A stretch of 64,000 bases of DNA from Microbacterium saperdae (GCF_006716345.1 NZ_VFOX01000001.1:1488001-1552000), one strand, 5' to 3'. Shown: positions 9,420 to 19,400, counted from the first letter of the stretch. Translations and numbers: made by a program. Notes: generated from the sequence alone by a model not told the origin.

Positions 9420-11039
9420 ATGCCCGCAAGACCCGTGCGCCGTCTCCTGCCCTTCGCCGCGCTCGCCGCGACCGCCGCGCTCGTGCTCAGCGCCTGCGCC
9501 ACTCCCGCCGCGCAGAACGGCGGCGACGACGACGCCGAACTCGTCTGGTCGATCGAGGGGGCGAACCTGTCCGCAGGCCACATGGACCCGCAGGTCAGTC
9601 AGCTCGACGTGTCGGGCATGGTGCAGCGTGCGGTGCTGGACTCGCTCGTCTTCCAGGAGGACGACGGCACGTTCTCGCCGTGGCTCGCGACCGACTGGAC
9701 GGTCTCGCCCGACAGCACCGAGTACACCTTCACGCTCCGCGACGACGTGACCTTCCACGACGGGGAGCCGTTCGACGCGGCGGCCGTCAAGGCGAACCTC
9801 GACCGCATCGTCGACCCCGAGACCGCATCGGCGCAGGCGGCCAGCATGCTCGGCGCCGACTTCTACGAGGGCACGGAGGTCGTCGACGATCACACCGTCA
9901 CGGTGAGGTTCTCGCAGCCTTACGCCCCGTTCCTGCAGGCGGCGAGCACACCGCAGCTCGGCTTCTACTCGCCCGCCGTGTTGGCGGACTCGGCGGACAA
10001 GCTCAAGGCCGGAGGCCCCGGTATCACGGTCGGCACCGGGCCGTTCGAGCTGACCGAGTACACGCCCGATCAGGAGCTCGTGTACACCCGGAACGATGAC
10101 TACGCCTGGGGTCCCCACGGCGAGAAGGCACCGGCCTTCGAGACGCTGCGGGTGGAGATCCAGCCCGAGGCGTCCGTGCGTGCCGGTGTGGTGGAGAGCG
10201 GAGAGTCGGACCTCGCGAGCAACATCCCGCCGAACCTCGCCAAGGACCTCGGCGCCGGAGTCACGGTCGACTCGATCGAGTACCCGGGCCTTCCGTACTC
10301 CCTGTACCTGAACGAGAAGTACGGCGTGTTCTCCGACGAGAAGGTGCGTCAGGCGTTCGCACGCGGCATCGACATCGATGCGGCCGTCGAGGAGATCTTC
10401 TTCGGACAGTTCCCGCGCGCGTGGAGCGTGCTCGGATCGACCACCCCCGGTTACGACGCGGCGTTGGAGGGCACCTGGGCGTTCGACCCGGATGCGGCGA
10501 ACACGCTCCTCGACGAGGCGGGCTGGACGGAGCGCGACGACGAGGGGTACCGCACCAAAGACGGCAAGCGCCTCTCCGTGCGCTGGATCGCCTGGACTCC
10601 TGTACCTGACGACCGCGCGGCCCTGGCCAACGCCATCCAGTCCGATCTGAAGGACATCGGGTTCGAGGTCGTGCGCGAGGTGCTCGAGCCGGGCGCTTAC
10701 AACGAGCAGTACGGTCCCAAGACCTTCGACCTGACGGACTGGGGCTTCTCCGGCGTCGACCCCGATCTGCTGCGCAGCCACCTGCACACCGACGGATTCC
10801 AGAACGCATCCCAGGTGTCGGATCCCGAGCTGGACACGCTGCTCGACACGGCCGTCGCGACGAGCGACCAGGACGAGCGCAACGCGCTCTACACGCAGCT
10901 GCAGGAGTGGAACGCCGAGTACACGGCGATCGTGCCCCTCTACAGCCCGTCCGCGATCACGGCGGTGGGCGAACGTCTGGACGGCCTCGACTACGACCTC
11001 TACGGTCGGCCCCTGTTCTACGATGTGACGGTCGGCTGA
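9420..11039 (+). CDS. ABC transporter substrate-binding lipoprotein (peptide/nickel family)
   Basis: A 539-residue extracellular solute-binding protein of family 5 (SBP_bac_5, DppA/OppA-like). The N-terminus is a lipoprotein signal peptide with the lipobox LSAC at about residues 20-23, so it is anchored outside the membrane. The mature part shows the family landmarks FTLRDDVTFHDGEPFDAAAVKANLDRI and KVRQAFARGIDID. It is the first gene of a four-gene importer operon ending at 14380. The ligand (peptide, metal chelate or other) cannot be told. A TAGACT -10 box at 9378-9383 gives a leader of about 30 nt. Confidence 0.93.
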   Translation: MPARPVRRLLPFAALAATAALVLSACATPAAQNGGDDDAELVWSIEGANLSAGHMDPQVSQLDVSGMVQRAVLDSLVFQEDDGTFSPWLATDWTVSPDSTEYTFTLRDDVTFHDGEPFDAAAVKANLDRIVDPETASAQAASMLGADFYEGTEVVDDHTVTVRFSQPYAPFLQAASTPQLGFYSPAVLADSADKLKAGGPGITVGTGPFELTEYTPDQELVYTRNDDYAWGPHGEKAPAFETLRVEIQPEASVRAGVVESGESDLASNIPPNLAKDLGAGVTVDSIEYPGLPYSLYLNEKYGVFSDEKVRQAFARGIDIDAAVEEIFFGQFPRAWSVLGSTTPGYDAALEGTWAFDPDAANTLLDEAGWTERDDEGYRTKDGKRLSVRWIAWTPVPDDRAALANAIQSDLKDIGFEVVREVLEPGAYNEQYGPKTFDLTDWGFSGVDPDLLRSHLHTDGFQNASQVSDPELDTLLDTAVATSDQDERNALYTQLQEWNAEYTAIVPLYSPSAITAVGERLDGLDYDLYGRPLFYDVTVG

Positions 11040-11073
11040 GCGCGGGGCGATTCCGCGGCGTGGAGGGGGAGCG

Positions 11074-12024
11074 GTGAAGGCTGTGCTCCTGCGGATCGCC
11101 GGGCTCGTCGCCTCCGTGGTCATCGTGCTGTGGGGTGCCGCCACGGTCGCGTTCCTCGCGTTCCGTGTGATCCCCGGCGACCCGGTGTCGGTCATGCTCG
11201 GCCCGCAGGCTCAGGTCAGCGAGGCCGTGAAGGACGGCATCCGCACCGAGCTCGGATTGGATCGCCCGCCGTTCGAGCAGTACCTGGCGTACCTCGGGCA
11301 GCTCGTGCGTGGAGACCTCGGTGAGTCCTACCAGCTACGGCTGCCGGTGACCGAGGTCATCGGTCGGCAGCTCGGCGCGACGTTGCAGCTGTCGGCTCTC
11401 GCGCTCGGGATCGCGGTGGTGGTCGCCCTCGTGGTCGCCCTGCTCGCGCGCGGCGAGGTGGCGCGCGCGGTGGCCACCGGGATCGAACTCATCGTGCTGT
11501 CATCGCCGGTGTTCTGGATCGGTCTGGTGCTCCTGAGTGTGTTCGCCTTCGGCCTCGGGTGGTTCCCGGTCTCCGGCAGTCGCAATCCGGCGACGATCGT
11601 CTTGCCGGCGGTTACTCTCGCCCTGCCGGTCGCTGCGCTGCTCGGACAGGTGCTGCGCGATGGACTCATTCAGGCGGAGCGGATGCCGTTCGCCGAGACC
11701 GTGCGCGCGCGGGGCGCCAGTCGTGGATGGTTCACGCTGCGGCATGGACTGCGACACGGTGCGTCCAGTGCGGTGACGCTCACCGCATATCTCACCGGGT
11801 CGGTGCTCGGTGGCGCGGTGCTGGTCGAGACGGTGTTCGCCCGCCCGGGACTCGGCCGCGTCACCCTCGCTGCGATCAGCGACCGGGATCTTCCCGTCAT
11901 CTCCGGCATCATCCTGCTCAGCGCCCTCGTGTTCGTGATCGTGAACGTGATCGTCGAGCTGGTGCATCCGCTCATCGATCCCCGCCTGCACCGGGCCGCC
12001 CCCGTCTCAGGGGCGCGACGATGA
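11074..12024 (+). CDS. ABC transporter permease (DppB/OppB-like)
   Basis: A 316-residue inner-membrane permease with the first-TM and GDP(V/S)VMLG segment typical of DppB-type subunits, six predicted membrane segments, and the EAA-like loop near FAETVRARGASRGWFTLRHGLRHG. It starts with GTG after the purine-rich Shine-Dalgarno GGAGGGGGA. It overlaps the next permease by ATGA. With the 12021 gene it forms the channel for the 9420 binding protein. Confidence 0.93.
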   Translation: MKAVLLRIAGLVASVVIVLWGAATVAFLAFRVIPGDPVSVMLGPQAQVSEAVKDGIRTELGLDRPPFEQYLAYLGQLVRGDLGESYQLRLPVTEVIGRQLGATLQLSALALGIAVVVALVVALLARGEVARAVATGIELIVLSSPVFWIGLVLLSVFAFGLGWFPVSGSRNPATIVLPAVTLALPVAALLGQVLRDGLIQAERMPFAETVRARGASRGWFTLRHGLRHGASSAVTLTAYLTGSVLGGAVLVETVFARPGLGRVTLAAISDRDLPVISGIILLSALVFVIVNVIVELVHPLIDPRLHRAAPVSGARR

Positions 12025-12833
12025 GGCGGGCGCAGCGAGTGCTGCTGTGGTGCGCGGTCGCCGTCCTGCTCCTGATCGCGTTCGCAGCGGCCTTCCCCGG
12101 TGTGCTCGCGACGCACGATCCGCTGCAGACCGACGTGCGCGGGGCGCTGCTGCCCCCGGGGGACGGGCATCTGTTCGGCACCGATCAGAGCGGCCGTGAC
12201 GTGTACTCCCGTGTGGTGTACGGCGCTGGACGCTCGGTGGGCGTCGGGCTGCTCGCGACCGCGATCGCCGTCGTCGTCGGGCTCGCGGTCGGAGCGCTCG
12301 CCGGTATCGCGCCTCGGGGCGTGGATGTCACCCTGATGCGCGTCAACGATGTGCTGATGGCTTTCCCCGAGTTCCTCGTCGCGCTCGTGGTGATCGCGAT
12401 CCTCGGCCCCGGGCCGATCAACGTCGCTCTGGCCGTGACGTTGGCGGCCGTGCCCGTGTACATCCGCCTGGCACGGGTGCAGACCCGCACGCTGGGCGTC
12501 GCCGAACATGTGGAGGCCGCACGGATCCTCGGAGTGCCGGCCGTGCCGGCGTTCCTGCGCCACGTGCTGCCCGGTGTGCTCGGTTCGTTGAGTGTGCTCG
12601 CGACGATCGGTATCGGATCGGCCATCCTCGCGGCCTCGGGACTCAGCTTCCTCGGACTCGGTCCCGCAGAGCCGACTCCCGAGTGGGGGCTGATGCTCGC
12701 GGGAGGCCGCAACGTGCTGGGTCAGGCGTGGTGGATCTCGGTGTTCCCCGGCATCGCGATCACCCTCACGGTGGTCGCGGCGACGGTCGTCGGACGGATG
12801 CTGAGAGCCCGCTCCGAGGGGAGGACGCGATGA
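12021..12833 (+). CDS. ABC transporter permease (DppC/OppC-like)
   Basis: A 270-residue second permease of the importer. The N-terminal part contains HLFGTDQSGRDVYSRVVYGAGRS, the DppC-family hallmark, followed by about five membrane segments and an EAA loop (AEHVEAARILGVPAVPAFLRHVLPG). The start codon lies in the ATGA overlap with the preceding permease, and the stop overlaps the ATPase start in the same way. The three genes are therefore translationally coupled. Confidence 0.93.
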   Translation: MRRAQRVLLWCAVAVLLLIAFAAAFPGVLATHDPLQTDVRGALLPPGDGHLFGTDQSGRDVYSRVVYGAGRSVGVGLLATAIAVVVGLAVGALAGIAPRGVDVTLMRVNDVLMAFPEFLVALVVIAILGPGPINVALAVTLAAVPVYIRLARVQTRTLGVAEHVEAARILGVPAVPAFLRHVLPGVLGSLSVLATIGIGSAILAASGLSFLGLGPAEPTPEWGLMLAGGRNVLGQAWWISVFPGIAITLTVVAATVVGRMLRARSEGRTR

Positions 12834-14380
12834 CCGACATGTCACCGTCCGTGCTCGATGTGCAGAATCTGCGGATCGGCTTCGAGGGCGCACTCGTGGT
12901 GGACGGAGTCTCCTTCACGGTGTCCGCCGGGGAATGCGTCGCGATCGTCGGGGAGTCGGGCGCCGGGAAGTCGCTGACCGCGCGCGCCCTGCTCGGTCTC
13001 GCTCCGTCGACTGCGCGAGTGGATGCCGATCGTCTGCGTGTCGGGGGAGACGACGTGCGAGGGTGGAAGGAGTCCGCCTGGCGGCGCATCCGGGGCGCGG
13101 AGATCGCCCTGGTCTCGCAAGACGCGCTCGTCGCGCTCGACCCTCTGCAGCGGATCGGCTCGGAGATCGCGGAGCCGCTGCGGTTGCATCCCGCAGCACG
13201 GGGAGACGATGCCATCGGCGACCGGGTGCAGGCGCTGCTACGACGCGTGTGGATGCCGGAACCGGAACGCCGCGCCAGGCAGTACCCGCATGAGCTGTCC
13301 GGAGGTCTCCGCCAGCGCGCGCTGATCGCCTCGGCGATAGCGGCCGCGCCGGCCGTGCTCGTCGCGGATGAGCCCACGACCGCACTCGACGCGACCGTGC
13401 AGGCGCGCATCCTCGACCTGCTGCGAGCGATCGCGGATGCCGGGACCGCGGTCGTGTTCGTGAGTCATGACTTCGCTGCCGTGCGGCGCCTCGCGGATCG
13501 GGTGCTGGTGATGCGGCGGGGCGAGGTCGTGGAGTCCGGCACCGTGACGGAGGTGCTGGAGTCGCCGCAGCATCCGTACACGCGCCAGCTCATCGCGGCC
13601 ACCATCCATGAGCCGCGGATCTCGGACCTCGGTGCCGCCGCACCCGTGCTGACAGCGACCGCGGTGTCGAAGGCGTTCGCGGGGCTGCCCGCCGTGATCG
13701 ACGCCACCTTCGTCGTCTCGCAGGGACGCACGCTGGGGATCGTGGGAGAGTCCGGTTCCGGCAAGACGACGCTCGCGCGCATGATCATGGGAGTGGAGCA
13801 GCCCGACCAGGGGGAGCTGCACGAGGAGCCGGGGCACCGCGTCCAGCTCGTGCATCAGAATCCCCTCGGCGCCTTCGACCCGCGGTGGTCGATCGGCCGC
13901 TCCCTGCGCGAGGCGCTCGCTGCCGGTGGTGTGCCGCGGGCGCAGCGGCAGCGTCGGGTCGAGGAGCTTCTCGGCGAGGTCGACCTCGACCCAGGGCTCG
14001 CCGCGCGGCGTCCGGCAGAGTTGTCGGGCGGTCAGCGACAGCGTGCGGCGATCGCCCGGGCACTCGCCGCAGATCCGGACGTGCTGGTGTTGGATGAACC
14101 GGTGTCAGCGCTCGACCCGTCGGTGCGGGAGCGGGTGCTGCAGCTGCTGTTGCGCCTGCAGCGCGAACGCCGGCTCACGATGGTCTTCGTCTCGCACGAC
14201 CTCGACGTGGTCCGGGCCGTGGCCGACGAGGTGCTCGTGATGCAGGACGGACGCATCGTCGAACAGGGCAGTATCGCCGAGGTGTTCGACACGCCCCGGC
14301 ATCCGTTCACGCGGGAATTGCTCGCCGCGAACGGCGGTGGCGTTCCTCCCACGGAAGCGGAGCCGTCCGTCAGCCCTTGA
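12830..14380 (+). CDS. Fused double ATP-binding subunit of peptide-type ABC transporter
   Basis: A 516-residue protein with two complete ABC ATPase domains in one chain, corresponding to DppD plus DppF. Domain 1 shows Walker A GESGAGKS, signature LSGGLRQR and Walker B VLVADEPTTALD. Domain 2 shows GESGSGKT, LSGGQRQR and VLVLDEPVSALD. Both look catalytically intact. It is coupled by ATGA to the upstream permease and closes the operon. Its last 11 nt overlap the end of the convergent gene 14370-15020. Confidence 0.94.
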   Translation: MTDMSPSVLDVQNLRIGFEGALVVDGVSFTVSAGECVAIVGESGAGKSLTARALLGLAPSTARVDADRLRVGGDDVRGWKESAWRRIRGAEIALVSQDALVALDPLQRIGSEIAEPLRLHPAARGDDAIGDRVQALLRRVWMPEPERRARQYPHELSGGLRQRALIASAIAAAPAVLVADEPTTALDATVQARILDLLRAIADAGTAVVFVSHDFAAVRRLADRVLVMRRGEVVESGTVTEVLESPQHPYTRQLIAATIHEPRISDLGAAAPVLTATAVSKAFAGLPAVIDATFVVSQGRTLGIVGESGSGKTTLARMIMGVEQPDQGELHEEPGHRVQLVHQNPLGAFDPRWSIGRSLREALAAGGVPRAQRQRRVEELLGEVDLDPGLAARRPAELSGGQRQRAAIARALAADPDVLVLDEPVSALDPSVRERVLQLLLRLQRERRLTMVFVSHDLDVVRAVADEVLVMQDGRIVEQGSIAEVFDTPRHPFTRELLAANGGGVPPTEAEPSVSP

Positions 14381-15020
14381 TCTGGATGCCGAGGCCGGCC
14401 GCGATGACCGGGGCCAGCTGCTGCACCTGGAATTCGGTGAGTGTGGTGCCGCGGAGACTGATCGCGTCGAGGAACGACAGAGCGTCGAGGCCGCGCAGGT
14501 CGACGTCGGTGGCACGCATGCCGCGCGGATCGACCTCATCGCACGTGGTGCGGGTGAACCGCACGCGGGTGAGCTCCGCCTGAGGGATGTCGAGCGTGCG
14601 GATGCGGCAGTCCGAGATCTCGACGTCGGCTGCGCGCGCTGCTCCGAGGTTGAGGTAGTCGATGCGCACCCCGGTCAGCTCGAGCTCCGAGATGCGCGCC
14701 GTGCTCAGATCGAGAGTGCCGATGCGTCCGCCCACGATGCGCAGTCGGCGCACACCGGCGCCACGCAGGCGGAGCGAGGCGATACGCGCGTCGGCGAGCT
14801 CGACATCGAGGATCGTGCCACCGGTCAGGTCGACGGCATCGGCATCCGCCGTCACCCGGCACTGCTCGAGCGAGGCATAGGCGAGGTCGACGGTGCCGCT
14901 GACGTCGAGCGTCGCCGCGATGAGGTCGGCATTCCGGGCCGGGAGAGCCGGGGTGAACTCGTCGGGAAGGTCGGGCGGTGAGACCCGCGGCGCAGCGGGG
15001 GATTCGGTCGAGCGGGCCAT
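14370..15020 (-). CDS. Pentapeptide-repeat-like protein of unknown function
   Basis: A 216-residue protein. After a Pro-rich N-terminal 45 residues it consists of regularly spaced A(D/N)L-type strands such as LTGGTILDVELADARIASLRLRGAG. This pattern resembles a right-handed beta-helix of pentapeptide-repeat proteins, although the repeats are loose. There is no signal peptide. The family has diverse members and no function can be assigned here. The ATG lies 6 nt after a TACGCT -10 box (leaderless). Its 3' end overlaps the convergent ABC ATPase gene by 11 nt. Confidence 0.75.
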   Translation of the reverse strand: MARSTESPAAPRVSPPDLPDEFTPALPARNADLIAATLDVSGTVDLAYASLEQCRVTADADAVDLTGGTILDVELADARIASLRLRGAGVRRLRIVGGRIGTLDLSTARISELELTGVRIDYLNLGAARAADVEISDCRIRTLDIPQAELTRVRFTRTTCDEVDPRGMRATDVDLRGLDALSFLDAISLRGTTLTEFQVQQLAPVIAAGLGIQIKG

Positions 15021-15026
15021 GCTCCG

Positions 15027-15032
15027 AGCGTA
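15027..15032 (-). promoter_or_regulatory. -10 box of pentapeptide-like gene, leaderless start
   Basis: TACGCT on the minus strand, 6 nt before the ATG at 15020. Confidence 0.55.
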
Positions 15033-15075
15033 CGGGGTGTTGCCGACACGGGGAGGGGCAGGTCGCGGTCCCGCA

Positions 15076-15160
15076 GCGCTTCCCTCGGCCATACGCGCTT
15101 CCCTCGGCCGAATCCGCGGAATCCGGCCGAGGGAACTGTCATTGGCCGAGCGAGGTGTCG
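15076..15160. repeat. Compound palindrome, copy 1 (upstream of DUF559 gene)
   Basis: Four copies of one 7-mer: CTCGGCC at 15084 and 15103, then its complement GGCCGAG at 15125 and 15144. The spacing is 19, 22 and 19 nt. The inner pair belongs to a perfect 12-bp inverted repeat (15099-15110 / 15124-15135) with a 13-nt loop. A 15-bp direct repeat (15076-15090 and 15095-15109) forms the left half. The same architecture recurs at 16125-16191 on the other side of the nuclease gene. Confidence 0.85.
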
Positions 15161-15267
15161 GGGTGGGACGGCGAGAGCTCGCCTTCACAGCTGCGCGGCC
15201 TGGCGTGCTCTGCACAGATTGCGGTTTCAGCGCCTGACCTGACCACGGATGCTCGGATGCTGGAGGG

Positions 15268-16110
15268 ATGTCCAGAAGCGTGGAGGCACTGTTGGCGCTG
15301 GTCGAGGCGCTCGGTGGGGTCGTGCGAACTGCTCGGCTGGTCGAGCACGGATTCAGGCGCACGACGTTGGATGCCGCCACAGCCAGCAACGCCCTCTCCC
15401 GGCCTCGTCGGGGATGGATCGCGTCGGAGAACGCGGACCCTCTCCTGGTGCAGGCTGCTCGCCATGGTGTCGTGGTGACATGCCGCACGCAAGCGGCCCG
15501 ACTGGGGCTGTGGCTGCATGACGCAGGTGGACTGCCGCACGTGGCCGTCTCGCCGAACGCCGCGAGCGGCCGACCGATCGCCGTCAAGAAGCACTGGGGT
15601 GCGCCGCTCGTGCCGCGGCATCCCGATTCTCTGGTCGATGGAATCGAGAACGTGCTGGCCTCTCTCGCGGAGTGCGAGTCGTTCGAGCACGGACTGGCCA
15701 CGTGGGAGTCCGCTTTGAGCAAGTCCCTCGTCACGATCGACGGACTGCGAGGGTACGCGTGGCGGCCGGCCGCTCGGCGAATCCTCGAGCGCGCCATGCC
15801 CTTCGCGGACGCCGGACTCGAGACCTACCTTCGCGAGCGTCTGCGCTGGCTGCGCCTGCCGATCCGGGTGCAGATCTGGATCGCGGGTCATCGGGTGGAC
15901 ACGTTGGTGGGCGACCGGCTGGTGCTTCAGATCGACGGCTCGCATCACGTGGGATCGCAGCGCACCGAGGACATCCGGCACGATGCTGATTTGATGCTGA
16001 TGGGCTATCACGTCATTCGGATGTCGTACACGCAGGTCATGTTCGAGTGGCCGACCGTGCAGGAGACGGTCATGCGGGCGATCGCGCAAGGGCTGCACAG
16101 ACCGCGGTAA
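15268..16110 (+). CDS. DUF559 (Vsr-like) endonuclease-domain protein
   Basis: A 280-residue protein. Residues about 1-70 look like a winged-helix region, as in AbiEi-type regulators (VEALGGVVRTARLVEHGFRRTTLDAA). The C-terminal 100 residues form a DUF559 domain of the PD-(D/E)xK/Vsr fold, with HRVDTLVGDRLVLQIDGSHH carrying the acidic residues, then RHDADLMLMGYHVIRMSYTQVMFEWPTV. Members are presumed nucleases, but their role is not established. The gene stands alone and is bracketed by two copies of a compound palindrome, so it may be a REP-linked or mobile unit. A GATGCT hexamer ends 6 nt before the ATG, so a leaderless start is plausible. Confidence 0.85.
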   Translation: MSRSVEALLALVEALGGVVRTARLVEHGFRRTTLDAATASNALSRPRRGWIASENADPLLVQAARHGVVVTCRTQAARLGLWLHDAGGLPHVAVSPNAASGRPIAVKKHWGAPLVPRHPDSLVDGIENVLASLAECESFEHGLATWESALSKSLVTIDGLRGYAWRPAARRILERAMPFADAGLETYLRERLRWLRLPIRVQIWIAGHRVDTLVGDRLVLQIDGSHHVGSQRTEDIRHDADLMLMGYHVIRMSYTQVMFEWPTVQETVMRAIAQGLHRPR

Positions 16111-16124
16111 GTGCGGCTCCTCCG

Positions 16125-16200
16125 CTCGGCCACGTACGCGTGCCTCGGCCGAATTCTCCGATTCTGGCCGAGGGAGCTGCACAAGGCCGAGTCAGGCGTC
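16125..16200. repeat. Compound palindrome, copy 2 (downstream of DUF559 gene)
   Basis: CTCGGCC at 16125 and 16144, GGCCGAG at 16166 and 16185: again 19, 22 and 19 nt apart, exactly as in copy 1. The inner arms are a perfect 8-bp inverted repeat (16143-16150 / 16166-16173). The 15-nt centres of the two copies agree at about 10 positions, and similarity continues a short way to the right (AGG-x-GTC). It begins 14 nt after the DUF559 stop codon, inside the 389-nt gap before ileS. Confidence 0.85.
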
Positions 16201-16289
16201 CGATGGGGGGCCGCGCGCCCGGAGCAGCGGCCGCGAAGCGCTCCTGAACACGACAGAACTCCGAAGCCCGACACACGCGTACACTGGAG

Positions 16290-16478
16290 GCACGAGCATC
16301 GATCCGGCATCACCGGGGAGCTCTCGGAAGAACAGTCCGGCAACGGACCCAGTAGAACCGAGCGGGGCAGGCCCGTCACAGCCGCAGTGAGAGTGGTGCG
16401 ACCGAACCGCAGGGGGAGGGCGTGCACGTGAGGTGGTACCGCGGTCCGTGAGGATCGTCCTCGCAGGAGCATCCGCCA
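16290..16478 (+). ncRNA. T-box riboswitch of ileS (actinobacterial type, Ile specifier ATC)
   Basis: A leader RNA that senses uncharged tRNA-Ile. It has a very short stem I, with CCGG arms holding the specifier codon ATC at 16309-16311. It is followed by the CTCTCGGAAGAAC stem-II segment and the conserved T-box sequence GGTGGTACCGCGG at 16432-16444. Downstream, GGAT (16452-16455) can pair with ATCC (16471-16474) and CCT with AGG, masking an AGGAG at 16465-16469. In actinobacteria such elements usually act on translation initiation. Here the AGGAG is about 30 nt from the annotated start, so the mechanism is open. Confidence 0.88.
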
Positions 16479-16499
16479 CGACGACCACTGCGAGACACG

Positions 16500-19400
16500 A
16501 TGACCTACCCCCGTTCCTCCTTCGGCCCCGCCGCCGACACTTCGAACAGCACCGTCGCGCCCAGCCCGCGCTTCCCGCAGATCGAGGAGGAGGTGCTCGC
16601 GTTCTGGGAAGCGGATGACACCTTCCGCGCCTCGATCGCGCAGCGTGAAGGCTCGCCCGAGTGGGTGTTCTACGACGGTCCCCCCTTCGCCAACGGCCTG
16701 CCCCACTACGGTCACCTGCTCACGGGGTATGCCAAGGACGTGTTCCCGCGTTTCCAGACCATGACCGGTCACAAGGTCGACCGGGTCTTCGGATGGGACA
16801 CGCACGGTCTCCCCGCCGAGCTCGAGGCGATGAAGCAGCTCGGGATCACCGAGAAGAGCGAGATCGAGGCCATGGGCATCGACGTCTTCAACGCGAAGGC
16901 CAAGAGCTCCGTCCTCGCCTACACGCACGAGTGGCAGGACTACGTCACCCGCCAGGCGCGCTGGGTCGACTTCGAGCGCGGCTACAAGACGCTCGACCTC
17001 GGCTATATGGAGAGCGTGCTCTGGGCTTTCAAGACGCTCTACGACAAGGGGCTCGCGTACGAGGGCTACCGGGTGCTGCCGTACTGCTGGCGCGACGAGA
17101 CTCCGCTGTCCGCGCACGAGCTGCGCATGGATGACGACGTCTACCAGATGCGCCAGGACCCGTCCGTCACGGTCACCTTCCCGCTCACCGGCGCCAAGGC
17201 CGAGGCTCTCGGTCTCACCGGCGTGCGCGCCCTCGCCTGGACGACCACGCCCTGGACCCTTCCGACCAACCTCGCGCTCGCCGTGGGGCCCGAGATCGAG
17301 TACGTGGTGCTTCCCGCCGGTCCGAACGGGGCGGCTGACGTGCACCAGGCCGCCGGCACGACGGATGCTGCGGTCGAAGCCTCCGCGCATCGCTACCTCC
17401 TCGCACGTGAACTCCTCGGCGGGTATGCCAAGGACCTCGGCTACGAGGGCATCGATGACGCGCTCGCCGCGGTCGATGCGACGGTTCGCGGCGCCGAGCT
17501 CGAGGATGTCACCTACGACCGCCTGTTCGACTACTACGCGGATGAGGAGACCTACGGTACGGAGAACGCCTGGCGCATCCTGGTCGACGACTACGTCACG
17601 GTCAGCGACGGCACCGGCATCGTGCACCAGGCCCCGGCCTACGGTGAGGACGACCAGCGCGTCGCCGGCGCCGCCGGCATCCCGACGATCCTCTCGCTCG
17701 ACGACGGTGGACGCTTCCTCCCGAACGTCACCGACGTCGCCGGCGAGCTCTGGATGGACGCGAACACCCCGCTGGTGCGCCTCATCCGCGAGAACGGGCG
17801 CCTGATCCGCCTGCAGAGCTACGAGCACTCGTACCCGCACTGCTGGCGCTGCCGGAACCCCCTGATCTACAAGGCCGTGTCGAGCTGGTTCATCCGTGTG
17901 ACGGACATCAAGGACGACATGCTCGCCAACAACGAGCAGATCACCTGGGTGCCGGAGAACGTCAAGCACGGACAGTTCGGCAAGTGGCTCGAGGGTGCGC
18001 GCGACTGGTCGATCAGCCGCAACCGTTACTGGGGCTCACCGATCCCGATCTGGAAGAGCGACGACCCGGAGTACCCGCGCGTCGACGCATACGGCTCGCT
18101 GGAGGATCTGGAGCGCGACTTCGGCACGCTGCCGCGCAACCCCGAGGGCGAGATCGATCTGCACCGTCCGTACATCGACGACCTCACCCGTCCGAACCCG
18201 GACGACCCCACCGGCAAGAGCACGATGCGCCGCATCGAAGACGTCTTCGACGTGTGGTTCGACTCGGGGTCGATGCCCTATGCCCAGGTGCACTACCCGT
18301 TCGAGAACCAGGAGTGGTTCGACTCGCACGCCCCTGCCGACTTCATCGTCGAGTACATCGGGCAGACACGTGGCTGGTTCTACGTCATGCACGTGCTGTC
18401 GACCGCGCTGTTCGACCGTCCCGCCTTCACCGGTGTGAGCTGCCACGGCATCGTGCTGGGCAGCGACGGCTACAAGATGTCGAAGTCGCTGCGCAACTAT
18501 CCGGACGTCTCGGAGGTGCTCGATCGCGACGGTTCCGACGCGATGCGCTGGTTCCTGATGTCGAGCTCGGTGCTGCGCGGTGGCAACCTCGCGGTGACGG
18601 AGGAGGGCATCCGCTCCGGCGTGCGTGAGTTCCTGCTGCCGCTGTGGAACTCGTGGTACTTCTTCGCGACCTACGCCAACGCCTCCGGTTCGGACGGCTA
18701 CGAGGCGATGTGGCGCACGGACTCGACCGACGTGCTCGACCGCTACATCCTGGCCCGACTCGGAGATCTGGTGCGCGAGGTGCGCGTCGACCTCGAAGGT
18801 CTCGACTCGACGACCGCGGCCGCGCGTCTGCGCGACTTCGCCGAGGTGCTCACGAACTGGTACATCCGCCGCTCGCGCGATCGGTTCTGGGTCGGAGTCA
18901 CCGAGGACCCGAAGAGCCGCGAGGCGTTCGACACGCTGTACACGGTGCTGGAGACGCTGACCCGCGTGGCCGCGCCGCTCGTGCCGCTGATCAGCGAGCG
19001 CGTCTGGCAGGGCCTCACCGGCGGGCGCAGCGTGCACCTGACGGACTGGCCGGATGACGCGCAGTTCCCCGCGGCGGACGAGATCCGCGACGCGATGGAT
19101 GCGGTGCGCGAGCTGTCCAGCGTCGGCAACGCGTTGCGCAAGAAGGAGAAGCTGCGCGTGCGGCTTCCCCTCGCCCGGCTCACGGTGGTCTCGCCGCTCG
19201 CGGTGACCCTCGGCCAGTTCGAGGACATCCTGCGCGAGGAGCTCAACGTGAAGTCCGTCGAGCTCGTGCCGCTCGCCGAGGACACCGCGGTGTCGTACGG
19301 CATCGACCACCGTCTGAGCGTCAACGCCCGCGCGGCCGGACCGCGTCTGGGCAAGAACGTGCAGACCGTGATCAAGGCCGCCAAGGCGGGCGACTGGTCC

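Noticed and set aside
15268..16110. The DUF559 gene considered as half of an AbiE-type toxin-antitoxin pair
   Set aside because: The N-terminus resembles the AbiEi winged helix, but no AbiEii nucleotidyltransferase gene lies beside it and the C-terminus is nuclease-like.
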